Source: Chryseobacterium taichungense
GTDB lineage: Bacteria > Bacteroidota > Bacteroidia > Flavobacteriales > Weeksellaceae
Reading direction: 5' to 3'
NCBI RefSeq assembly: GCF_900109935.1
Contig: NZ_FOBV01000005.1
Coordinates: 186,001 to 250,000 of the forward strand
Length of the DNA: 64,000 nt
Part shown: one piece after another, positions 53,875-63,102 of the stretch
How the letters are laid out: each line of letters begins with the position of its first letter
How positions within the stretch are numbered: the stretch's first letter is position 1
The notes under the pieces: generated by a model
What the model saw: the letters and a program-made list of their open reading frames with translations, nothing else
What the model was told of the DNA's origin: nothing
Databases searched by the model: none
Made by a program: the position numbers and the translations under genes

Positions 53875-55924
53875 CTTCTATTTTTTTCTTGAGTATTTCT
53901 AATCTTGTAATTTCTTTACTAATTTGTTCAAGATCATCTTTTTTATCGAAATATTTATTGTCTAAATCCTCTAAATGATTTTTTAGAATTTGGCGAATTA
54001 CGTTTTCGCCTATTAGATCAATCAAGTTTGCAAACTCTTCTCGACGTTCTTTATATTGAGTTTTATTGTCTTCGTTATATTTTTCAAATTCCAAAAAATC
54101 TGTGACCTTACTTTTTGCAAATGCTCCCATGGTTTCTTCTAAGAAAAAGCCGTTAGATAGAATCTCGTGTATATTTTCACCAAAAGTATTATCAGATGGG
54201 TATTCCTTAGATACACTAAAATTATTATCTACTTCTAAAAACAAAGTATTTTGTTTGGGTATATCTGAAAGAATAAACGGAGAATGGGATATTATAAGAA
54301 TATTAATACCATGTATTTCTGGAAACTTAAAGCTTTTTAAATCTTTTAATAAACGGTGGATATAATTTCTCTGGTATTCTGGATGAAAATATAATTCAAT
54401 TTCATCTAAAATAATATTAGCGTAATTGTATTTTACCAATATACCTTTTTCTTCTTCAACAGAGTTAAGGTTACTTAGATGATATAAAATTGAAGAGATA
54501 GAAGTAATAAGTTGCATCTCTCCTGAACTAATAGTTTCGAGAATGTCAATGGACTTTCCAGACATAATTTTAGTTTGAAATATTGGAGGAGGTAGTAACT
54601 CTAACAAAGGAATACCTTCTTCCGTTTTTTCTATTAGAAAGTTTGATAGATCAAAAATAGGAACTGAATTTTCATTGGTTTCATCAATCAAATGTCGCCA
54701 TATGGTATCATAATTCTTTATGAAATTCACAACTTGTTTCAATTTTACTACAATATGGCTTTTACTACCAGAAAATTTTTCTAAAAAATTATTGAATGAA
54801 ATATTATAGCTTTTTAAACTACCATATTTTTCTCCCTCATCAATAAAATCTTTATATAAAATATATTTATCGCAAATACTTGTTATCTTATAAAGTATAT
54901 ATAAGTCTAATCTACTTTGTAAAAAAGGTATTTCTATATCAGAAATTTTGAAGTGATTTTTAAATTCGCTCAAAAGTTCATATAAATTGCTGTATAGAAA
55001 AGGTGGTGTAGTTGCATTATTAACTGAAAAAGTAAAACCATAATTGTCTTTTAATATTTCTAAATAAGATGCTTCAATTTTATCGTTATCATTAAATTTT
55101 ATTAAATTACTGCTATCTCCTGGAACAAAAGCATGGAAATAACGATTATCTTTAGTTATTAATTTTATGTTATGTACTCTTAAATTATTGGTTATTGTAT
55201 AATCTGGATTCAAAATGATTGTAGCTAATAATCTTTGCTGTAATAAATAATTTTCATTATTCACGTCAATGATTCCTGCCATACCATCATCTTTACTTTC
55301 TCTTTTAGGATTTATCACAATCGGAATTTGGTATGAATCATTTTTATGGAAAAGTCCATCTATCCAATCTCCCAATTCCCAAGAATTAAATGCATAAATA
55401 GAGTAGTTAATAATATTTGTATAGAAAAAATTATCAAAATCCTGTTTTTCATCTCCACCAACCCCTTTAATGATACACTCTCTATCTTTCACTTGGAGAA
55501 CATAAAAAATAGAATCAATTTCGTAAAATAACTCACAAAATACTTTTTCAGCTTCTAACTCACCGGTTGTTTTTAAACTGGCAGTGGTTTTTATTTTATT
55601 ATCATATTGTAATTGCAATGCAAATTGATTAAGTGATGAAACTATTAAATTGATTAATGTACTTTTCCCACTACCATTTTTTCCAACAATTGCTGATACA
55701 TTTATATTTTTCCCAAAAAAATCATTTAGTGCTGAATTTGGATTTTCAATTTCATCTATTTCAGAATAAATGATTATGTCTTTATCATAAGAATCTATCC
55801 TTTTATTATCTGAGCTAAATATATATTCATTATAAAACTTATAAATTCTATTCGGTTGAAGATTTTTTAAAAATTTTGAGCCACATCCGTCAGTAGGGCG
55901 AATTGCAAGTAATTTAAATGACAT
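53867..55924 (-). CDS. SMC/ABC-type AAA ATPase (PtuA-like)
   Basis: A 685-residue ATPase of the AAA_15/AAA_21, OLD/PtuA-like class. Walker A GKNGSGKST is at 81-89, the ABC signature SSGEMQ at 466-471, Walker B IILDEIE with Asp507-Glu508, and the switch histidine in SHSP at 547. The helical part between Walker A and signature is long, as in Rad50-like coiled coils, but without a clear zinc hook. The C-terminus (about 600-685) is strongly charged and helical. No TOPRIM motif is seen, so the nuclease is probably the downstream HNH protein. The start ATG is 73 bp after the PIN-like gene; it may share that transcript or have its own promoter in the AT-rich gap. Confidence 0.88.
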   Translation of the reverse strand: MSFKLLAIRPTDGCGSKFLKNLQPNRIYKFYNEYIFSSDNKRIDSYDKDIIIYSEIDEIENPNSALNDFFGKNINVSAIVGKNGSGKSTLINLIVSSLNQFALQLQYDNKIKTTASLKTTGELEAEKVFCELFYEIDSIFYVLQVKDRECIIKGVGGDEKQDFDNFFYTNIINYSIYAFNSWELGDWIDGLFHKNDSYQIPIVINPKRESKDDGMAGIIDVNNENYLLQQRLLATIILNPDYTITNNLRVHNIKLITKDNRYFHAFVPGDSSNLIKFNDNDKIEASYLEILKDNYGFTFSVNNATTPPFLYSNLYELLSEFKNHFKISDIEIPFLQSRLDLYILYKITSICDKYILYKDFIDEGEKYGSLKSYNISFNNFLEKFSGSKSHIVVKLKQVVNFIKNYDTIWRHLIDETNENSVPIFDLSNFLIEKTEEGIPLLELLPPPIFQTKIMSGKSIDILETISSGEMQLITSISSILYHLSNLNSVEEEKGILVKYNYANIILDEIELYFHPEYQRNYIHRLLKDLKSFKFPEIHGINILIISHSPFILSDIPKQNTLFLEVDNNFSVSKEYPSDNTFGENIHEILSNGFFLEETMGAFAKSKVTDFLEFEKYNEDNKTQYKERREEFANLIDLIGENVIRQILKNHLEDLDNKYFDKKDDLEQISKEITRLEILKKKIEDA

Positions 55925-55997
55925 GTTTATAAAAATTTTTATGGTTATTAGTTTAAAAATTATTCCACTACTTTTTATTATAGTAGTGCATAAGTAT

Positions 55998-57428
55998 TTA
56001 ATTGTTCTGGTTATTTATATTAAGTTCATAGTAAAATTGAAAGTATCTTTTATCTTGGACTAATCTATATTGAATTTTTTCAAAATCCCAAATTCTACCA
56101 TTCCAATGATTATTTTCATCAATTTCTGATTCATCAAAATATCCTTTATCATTACTATCAGTTCCTAAATAATCAACTATAATTTTAACCATCTCTTTAA
56201 TTTCCTTGTAAAAAACACCCAAACAATTTGTCGGTAACTCTTTACCAAACATAAAACTGATTGAATTTTTATCTTCATCAGAATTGAAAAGATATATTCT
56301 ATTAAAATATCCAAAATAGTTGAAAGTAGAAAAATGGACTTGGTTTAAATCATCAGGATTATTTTTATCTGAAATATCGTAGAATTTTCCTGACTTTGCT
56401 ATTTGTTCAAATTTGTTCCAACTTGCAATAAAATCAACCTTTTCAAGATTTTCCTTATAAAAATTGATAAACTCATCTGCTTTTAAAACATGAGTGAAAA
56501 TATTTTTATCTTTAAAAATTGCCTTTGCTTTTTGATAGTTCTTTTTGTCATTTGTAATATAAAAATCACAAGTACTTGCAAATGCAGTGTGGAAAGAATC
56601 TTGGGTAGTGTTTTTAAATGTTTTCTTTTTTGTTTCTGTGACTTTAACTTCATCAGAATGGAAACCATGCATATCTAAACTAATATATGCAGAGGTTATA
56701 TCATCAAACCATATTGGAGCATTTTTACCCTTCTCATAATAGTCTTTTTGTAGTGGACTTTCCTTAATACCTAATTTTTTGTAAGCATCATTCAAAACAT
56801 CAAAAGGATTGTTATTAGGATTGGTTAATTTTCCTTGATTAACATTTAAATGTTTAAATGGAGTTTTTAAATCTTTATATCCTTCTTTTTCATTGAGGTT
56901 TTCTAACATTTTGCCCATTGCATTAAAGAGTCCTTCAAATGTAGGATTATCTTTTAAACCAGGGAACATAGAATCCATTATTTCAGCACTTTGAGGATTT
57001 TCAAATGCTTCTTTAAATATGTTATCTAAAGGAAAAGATTGCATCATAGTCTTTAATGGTGCGATCATTTCTGCATTTTCCCCATTGTCATCCAAAACGC
57101 TAAAAATATTATTGAAAGAAAAATCTTCAGTTAAATTTTTACTTTCAATTTCATTTTCGAATATGTGAAAAGGCTCATTTTGTTGTAAAACTATATCTTT
57201 TCCATTATTGAAAACACACATGCAGTCTGTTATTTCAGCAAGAAATTCTAAATCTGATTGAATGTTTGGATTTTCCTTTTCATCTGAATAACTTGAAGCT
57301 ATATCAGAAATATGAGATGTTGAGTAGACAATGACAAACTTTTCAGATTGTCTAATTATTTCTTCGAATTCTTGAAATCTTCCATTTTTAATTCCATTTA
57401 GAACATTCCAATCAATGTAGAGTTTCAT
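55998..57428 (-). CDS. split PIN-like domain protein
   Basis: A 476-residue protein. The N-terminus MKLYIDWNVLNG (Asp6), then VIVYSTSHISDI, matches the first half of a PIN-like RNase fold. The second half appears only at 277-294 (DSFHTAFASTCDFYITND: Asp277, Asp288, Asp294). Between them lie about 240 residues rich in Asn, Glu and Phe. A further 180-residue C-terminal domain is unassigned. The acidic residues are consistent with an active, metal-dependent ribonuclease, but this is motif-level inference. It lies 5 bp after the SEFIR gene, so the two are almost surely co-expressed. Confidence 0.65.
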   Translation of the reverse strand: MKLYIDWNVLNGIKNGRFQEFEEIIRQSEKFVIVYSTSHISDIASSYSDEKENPNIQSDLEFLAEITDCMCVFNNGKDIVLQQNEPFHIFENEIESKNLTEDFSFNNIFSVLDDNGENAEMIAPLKTMMQSFPLDNIFKEAFENPQSAEIMDSMFPGLKDNPTFEGLFNAMGKMLENLNEKEGYKDLKTPFKHLNVNQGKLTNPNNNPFDVLNDAYKKLGIKESPLQKDYYEKGKNAPIWFDDITSAYISLDMHGFHSDEVKVTETKKKTFKNTTQDSFHTAFASTCDFYITNDKKNYQKAKAIFKDKNIFTHVLKADEFINFYKENLEKVDFIASWNKFEQIAKSGKFYDISDKNNPDDLNQVHFSTFNYFGYFNRIYLFNSDEDKNSISFMFGKELPTNCLGVFYKEIKEMVKIIVDYLGTDSNDKGYFDESEIDENNHWNGRIWDFEKIQYRLVQDKRYFQFYYELNINNQNN

Positions 57429-57433
57429 AAATA

Positions 57434-58888
57434 TTATCTTTCAGTTGCTACTTTATTAATTTTTACTGCTTCAAAAATAAATGGAATAGAGTGCCAATTT
57501 CCGTAGGTAGGTCTACTTCTATTTTCTTTTTCTACAACTTGTTGATAATTTGAGATCAGAGCTTTAAAGCTTTCAACATCTTCGACATTAAATATGCCCT
57601 TAACTTTATCGAAAAATCTTTTAGAAGTTAATTTAATGAAGAAATCAAAATCTCTATATTCATCCTTATATAAATAAGTAGTTGGAAACCACTTTTTGTA
57701 GTTCTTAGATTGTAATTCTGAGATATAATGATTTAATGTGTCAGCAAAAATTATCTCCATTTTACTAATATTACTATTTAGATTAGTAATTACATAATGC
57801 CCAAAACCAGTAATTTTATTTTCCAACTCCTTGTAATAATTTTCTAAATTTTGATTATGAGAGTATAGTTGGTAAAACTTTTCAAGCTCTGTATTTCTAC
57901 CGGTTACGTCGCTAAAGTAATAACCTGAATTTAATAAGTCAGAAACCAAATTGTAGTTGTTGTTTTTATAAGCAATTGCTATTGTATAAAGAAAAAGTTC
58001 TTGGAAAATTATTTTAAAATTTTCGAAATCTGCTTCATAGTAACTTCTAATATTTTCACCAAAATCTCTTGGCTTTTTATACAAGGATGATTTTTCAAAA
58101 AAACTAATCAGCCTTTCTACATCAAGATTATATTCATTTTTTGTAACTTTTAATAGGAATTCTATATAATCATTCCGCATTTCTCTATAAGAGGATAAAT
58201 TGTTAATTAATAATTCCCCAAATTCCCCAATAGAACGAGGTGTATTGACTAATTGAAAATTCCATAAATTATCTAAAAAAATGGATAAAAAATCATTTGT
58301 TAAAGAATCCACCTTTAATGGATTCTTATTTAACTGGTTATCTAAACTTTTTAATTGAAAGTATGTTTTGCTATCATGTTGCTTTTCCTCTGTGATAAAA
58401 CTTGGAATAGTTCCAAGTTTTGGTTTACGAATCTGAGGAGCATCCAATATGTTTCTAACTAAATTTTCATACTCTTCTTCATAGTATTCTTCTGTAGATA
58501 AATCAATATACTTTCTTGATTTTAAGAATGTTGGTAAATATGGTTTGTTTTCTTCATCTCTTTCAAAGACTATCGGAATAAATTTTTCCTGTTGGGTATT
58601 ACCATATATTTCAGGTGTCAGTATCTGTGCTTCAGTACCAACACCACCTTTTCTTCCATCCGCTTTTAAGGAATAATTTTTATCCGAAATAATTAATACT
58701 TTATTTATTGTATTATCGTTGACAATTGATTCCATGAAAAAATTTAGATCATGTCCGTCTTTTAAACTCCATTGATCTAAGATTACATCAATCCCGTCAC
58801 TCATTAATCTTGTTCCAATTTCCCTTACTTTTTCCTGGTGTTCTTGTAATCCCCAGCTATAAGAAATAAATACTTTTTTTGTTTCCAT
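57434..58888 (-). CDS. SEFIR domain effector protein
   Basis: A 484-residue protein with an N-terminal SEFIR (TIR-related) domain of about 150 residues: KVFISYSWGLQEHQEKV (5-21), GIDVILDQWSLKDGHDLNFF (32-51), then VLIISDKNYSLKADGRKGG and VGTEAQIL (63-90). SEFIR proteins are known in bacteria as antiphage abortive-infection effectors, and TIR-like folds often consume NAD. The 320-residue C-terminal part is helical and unassigned; it may sense infection or oligomerise. The gene follows the SEC-C/nuclease gene after 29 bp and precedes the PIN-like gene after 5 bp. The start ATG is fixed by the first SEFIR strand. Confidence 0.88.
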   Translation of the reverse strand: METKKVFISYSWGLQEHQEKVREIGTRLMSDGIDVILDQWSLKDGHDLNFFMESIVNDNTINKVLIISDKNYSLKADGRKGGVGTEAQILTPEIYGNTQQEKFIPIVFERDEENKPYLPTFLKSRKYIDLSTEEYYEEEYENLVRNILDAPQIRKPKLGTIPSFITEEKQHDSKTYFQLKSLDNQLNKNPLKVDSLTNDFLSIFLDNLWNFQLVNTPRSIGEFGELLINNLSSYREMRNDYIEFLLKVTKNEYNLDVERLISFFEKSSLYKKPRDFGENIRSYYEADFENFKIIFQELFLYTIAIAYKNNNYNLVSDLLNSGYYFSDVTGRNTELEKFYQLYSHNQNLENYYKELENKITGFGHYVITNLNSNISKMEIIFADTLNHYISELQSKNYKKWFPTTYLYKDEYRDFDFFIKLTSKRFFDKVKGIFNVEDVESFKALISNYQQVVEKENRSRPTYGNWHSIPFIFEAVKINKVATER

Positions 58889-58917
58889 TTAGTTTAGTTA
58901 ATTTTATTATATAAAAA

Positions 58918-61900
58918 TTAAAAGATATTTGGTTTTCTTTTTAATTCATTTAATGAATATATTTCTACATTTTTAACATTTTCAATTAGTTTCAATGGAA
59001 GCTGAAATGATGATATTAAAAATGATTTAACACTAAAAACTGTGAAATCATAATTGAATCTTTGTGATAGAATATGTTTATTTTCTTTTACCCATTGTAT
59101 TCTATTCAAATGTTTTGGTAGTTGTTTTTCAATGTAATTCTGAATACTTACTGAAAATTCATAGATAATTTTAGTTTGTTTTGTATTTTTACATTCTATA
59201 CAATAAATGATTTTTTTCTTTTTGTCAAATACCAAAACATCAATGTCACCATAATCTTTAATTTGTCCTTTGCGAGGAATTTTATATTCGTATGGAATAA
59301 CTTCCAAATTAGGGTTTTCTTTAAGCCAATTAGCAACTTCATTTCTAAATTCTTTTCCTTTAATATTATTCCTATCGGCAAGGAATGAATTTATTTTTTT
59401 ATACTTTGAATCTACTTTCAAGATTCCATTTAATAATGCATAATGTAAGTTACCATATGCAGAATTAAGATGCCTTGGTGAGAAAATTATTGTGTCTTCC
59501 TCATTTTCATTTTTTATTAATATAATAGGTCTAAGTAAATATGATAATTTTCTATTATAACGCCATGGAAAAATATCTGAATAATTATATCCTTTAGGTG
59601 GTTTACCAATATTTCCTCTTGATGTAAGTGCGAAATGATTTAAGAAACTGTCTATTTCAGAAAGTGACAAATTTGTTTTCTCTCCTAATAACCGAATAAA
59701 AGTTTTTTTAGATAGAATAAGACATGATGTTTTATAATCTTCGATACAAATATGTGCGAGTTCATTGAATAATCTTAATGCAAGGTAAAATTCTATACCA
59801 TACTCTTCTTTAAATATATTGTCAATTCGATCAAAATATGCATCAGTTAAATTATCTGATGATTGGTTTGGATTATTATATATTTCTGAATACTCTGTTA
59901 GTTCATCTTTTTTAAATTCTAAGGAAAATTCATTCATTTTATCAAATGATTCTTTAGAAACGCCTAACCTACCCGATGGCAGCAAACCAATTTTAGGGTT
60001 ACCAATTTTTGATTCTATTAAATCAACAGTTGCTCCTAAAAATAAGACTTCATCTATCAATGCAATTAAAAAATTTATGTCCGAATTATTTATAGTTTTA
60101 TTACCATAATAAACTTCTGCAGTTGCAAACTCTATTAAAGACCTTAAACATAATCCCGTTCTAATAATAGAAGAATCTTCATCCATAAACTCTTGGAATA
60201 CATCTTCATATTTCCCATAACATTCATGGTATGTTACCAATCTTAACCTATAAAAAGAATTACTATTTATAATTGATTCATGTCTTTCCATTAGAAACTT
60301 TAATAACTCAATTGAATTATAGTTTTTCAATTCAGTTCTAATTTTGTCGATCAGATTATTTATACCACTTCTACATATTTCTTTCTTTTTTTCATCATTG
60401 GTAACATTTACTGGGATCTTAATTTTCATCCAACTAACCATATCTTCCAATACTATCGATGTACTGGCTTTATCCAATTTTATTGGTTTATCGATGTATC
60501 TATTGTCTTTCGATATATCATGAATAGAATTTCCTGTAACTATCATTTTTTTCATTCCAATTGGCATATAAGTAGATATAATGAGACTAATATTTTCTAA
60601 TGAAAGGGATATTCCTGAGATATTAAGAATCTCTGACAGACAATTCAATATCTTTTTCATAAGAATAATTTCACCTATATTATTATTTTGATTTAAGTAG
60701 AAAAAAAGAATTTTTGGGATTACTATTTCCACAATATTGCTTTTAAAATCTATTTCTGATTTAATAATAACATCATCAGGATTAGCATATTCATTGTTTA
60801 GTTCATTCTCTGTTAAATCAAAAAAATCTGTATCAAAATCTATAATGAATGTAATAGGAAAAGAAATATTACTTTTTAAGAAGTCTTTTAAAGTAGGGAA
60901 AAATTCGTTTAACCAATACATTATGCAGTCTGTAAATGAATTTCCATAGGAATCTGCTTTCACGGCTTTTACCCACAATGGAACTTCATATCTTTCTAAA
61001 ACTTGCTCTAAAATTCCATTGAAAATTCTATCAGAGGTATAGATAGGGAATAGTTTTCGAGTTTTAGTAACTGGTGAATAAACCCAACTATTATTAATTT
61101 TATCTAAAACTAAATGTCTATCGTTTTTTTGTAATGATTCAATTACTTTATTTCCCTGTATATCTAATCCAAAAGCAAGAATTTGTACTGGGTGGTCATC
61201 ACTTGGAAAGAAAGATTTTCCATTTTTTTCATACCATGAATAATATGACAATATAGAATAATGTGGTAAGATTTGAAGTCCTTTCTTTATTGCCCTTTTT
61301 TGTGCAAAAAGATAATTCCATAAGTCTAAATTTTTTAGATTGTACAAATTCATTAACCTTTCTAAATCATGAAACGAAAGCATTAATTGATAATCTAAGA
61401 AATTCATGTTTTTTTGATAAGAATAAGATGAAGTTACTACAGAAAGACTTGCTACTACTGTTATATACATTGTATAAAATCCATCTCTTTCTTTCAAAAT
61501 TTCTTTTAATTTTTTTGTATTGTCAGCATTTTCTTTATTAATACTAAAATTTACAATTGCAATTTTATTGGAGTCAAATTGCCAAATCTGAAATTCATCA
61601 GAATCATCTTCCAAATCCAAATTCTTCCAACCCATTGCATAGAAAAAAAGACTTGTCTTATATTTAATGATATTTTCAAAAGCTTTTTTGAGTCCATCAT
61701 TTTGATTATGTATTGTTATTTTATTGTTTATAAAATAATTTAAAGAATACATTTGCGAAGATGGAAGTACCAAAATATATTCATCATCAATCTTTACAAA
61801 AGGCTTCTTTAATAAAATAGAATCATCTGGGTTTTTAACTTTTGGAATATCTTTAAGTAAAACCGAGAAGCTATCAATTGTGTTGCTTGGTAATTTCAAT

Positions 61901-62559
61901 GATTCACATATTCGCTTTATTCCACTTTCAGGAAATACGAATATGTCGAGTTTTTCATTAGTCAAATAATCAGGAAAATGTATTTTTCCCTTATAATCAT
62001 CTTTATGCTCATATCTTGAAATTTTTAGCCTTTTTGCTATATAATTATGAATAGTTAAATTAAAAAGAATTCCATTTTCTATTTCATTCAAACATTCCTT
62101 GGATATATTATTTTCATTTTTATATAAAGCTTCTATTAGTATTTGATTTGTTTCAGTACTATTATTACAAAGACCAGGAAAAACAACGCTATTGCCATTT
62201 TTAAACATTATTAGCTCTGAAAAACAGCCTTCTGCTGGGTCTTCTCTATAGTCTTCAGAAAATTCAACATCCAGAATATTATTAAATGTTTTGTAGTGAA
62301 TTCTATTATCCAGTTTGTTAAAGTTGGAAATGATTGAATGTGTAATTTCTTCTAATCGAACTAATTTCGTAGCATTTTCAGGAATTAACTGTAGTAATGC
62401 GACTGTTTTTAAAAGTTCTTGAGAAGAGTTTTCTGCGAGAAACTTCGTAAAGTAATTTTGATATTTAGCAAAGCCCTCAGTTACATTTTTTATTCCACAG
62501 CAAAATTTAATTTTCTTTCCACTTCCACAAGGACAGAAATCATAGATATTTGGTTTCAT
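58918..62559 (-). CDS. giant SEC-C zinc-motif protein with C-terminal PD-(D/E)XK nuclease
   Basis: A 1213-residue protein. The N-terminus carries a SEC-C zinc motif, CPCGSGKKIKFCC (Cys9, Cys11, Cys20, Cys21), of the kind found at the end of SecA. About 1050 residues of unassigned mixed alpha/beta sequence follow. Near the C-terminus, YGDIDVLVFDKK (Asp1105 or Asp1107) and YCIECKNTK (Glu1122-Cys-Lys1124) make a complete D...ExK nuclease core of the Mrr/NERD-like class, preceded by KGKEFRNEVANWL. A DNA- or RNA-cleaving defence role is inferred. It is the first gene of the SEC-C-SEFIR-PIN train, preceded by an AT-rich gap that should hold the promoter. Confidence 0.78.
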   Translation of the reverse strand: MKPNIYDFCPCGSGKKIKFCCGIKNVTEGFAKYQNYFTKFLAENSSQELLKTVALLQLIPENATKLVRLEEITHSIISNFNKLDNRIHYKTFNNILDVEFSEDYREDPAEGCFSELIMFKNGNSVVFPGLCNNSTETNQILIEALYKNENNISKECLNEIENGILFNLTIHNYIAKRLKISRYEHKDDYKGKIHFPDYLTNEKLDIFVFPESGIKRICESLKLPSNTIDSFSVLLKDIPKVKNPDDSILLKKPFVKIDDEYILVLPSSQMYSLNYFINNKITIHNQNDGLKKAFENIIKYKTSLFFYAMGWKNLDLEDDSDEFQIWQFDSNKIAIVNFSINKENADNTKKLKEILKERDGFYTMYITVVASLSVVTSSYSYQKNMNFLDYQLMLSFHDLERLMNLYNLKNLDLWNYLFAQKRAIKKGLQILPHYSILSYYSWYEKNGKSFFPSDDHPVQILAFGLDIQGNKVIESLQKNDRHLVLDKINNSWVYSPVTKTRKLFPIYTSDRIFNGILEQVLERYEVPLWVKAVKADSYGNSFTDCIMYWLNEFFPTLKDFLKSNISFPITFIIDFDTDFFDLTENELNNEYANPDDVIIKSEIDFKSNIVEIVIPKILFFYLNQNNNIGEIILMKKILNCLSEILNISGISLSLENISLIISTYMPIGMKKMIVTGNSIHDISKDNRYIDKPIKLDKASTSIVLEDMVSWMKIKIPVNVTNDEKKKEICRSGINNLIDKIRTELKNYNSIELLKFLMERHESIINSNSFYRLRLVTYHECYGKYEDVFQEFMDEDSSIIRTGLCLRSLIEFATAEVYYGNKTINNSDINFLIALIDEVLFLGATVDLIESKIGNPKIGLLPSGRLGVSKESFDKMNEFSLEFKKDELTEYSEIYNNPNQSSDNLTDAYFDRIDNIFKEEYGIEFYLALRLFNELAHICIEDYKTSCLILSKKTFIRLLGEKTNLSLSEIDSFLNHFALTSRGNIGKPPKGYNYSDIFPWRYNRKLSYLLRPIILIKNENEEDTIIFSPRHLNSAYGNLHYALLNGILKVDSKYKKINSFLADRNNIKGKEFRNEVANWLKENPNLEVIPYEYKIPRKGQIKDYGDIDVLVFDKKKKIIYCIECKNTKQTKIIYEFSVSIQNYIEKQLPKHLNRIQWVKENKHILSQRFNYDFTVFSVKSFLISSFQLPLKLIENVKNVEIYSLNELKRKPNIF

Positions 62560-63102
62560 AATTAGCAGTTTATATAGGCCTTAATTTACATATGATTATA
62601 TAATATCTGAAGTTTCTATTGATTAAAGCTCAGATGGTAATTTACAAAGAAAAATAAAATTTCATGAAAATTTTTACGGTTTTCCATATAGAATCAACTT
62701 ATTATGTTTCAATAATATTTTTTTTAAATTAATCTATAAAATATACTTTCTCATGAAAGTATTACTTAAAAAGAATCTTATCAGTTAATAGAAGCATATA
62801 CCAATACTTTTTCACAAGTAAAAAGATTGAATTGAACTTACCATCAATTTGAAACCGTAATATTTTTGCTCTAAATTCTAAATTTTCATTATGGTAAAAA
62901 TAATAGAAAACCCGAACAATTAATTAAAGCTGGTGTAGCCAGAAATTATATCCTAAATCATTTCTCACGAAAGATTTGGGATCACAATAATTCAGACAAC
63001 TACCAAAGAAGTTAGGAGCTCATTCGCAACTTTGAGAGTCCTAACGTCCTAACAAAGTTTCTGCTTCGCTCTGCGAGGCTAAAAATCTAATTATGTATTG
63101 AA
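62560..63102. other. intergenic region within the defence island
   Basis: A 543-bp gap with no supported gene. A short plus-strand open stretch (HYGKNNRKPEQLIK, continuing to a stop near 63015) has no start and may be a remnant. AACTTTG (63029-63035) and CAAAGTT (63053-63059) form a hairpin around two tandem GTCCTAAC blocks. On the minus strand it could end AbiH transcription. Confidence 0.4.

Noticed and set aside
52705..55924. Firm naming of the ATPase-HNH pair as ptuA-ptuB
   Set aside because: Gene order and motifs fit Septu, but both proteins seem too long and no alignment could be run, so only a Septu-like call is made.
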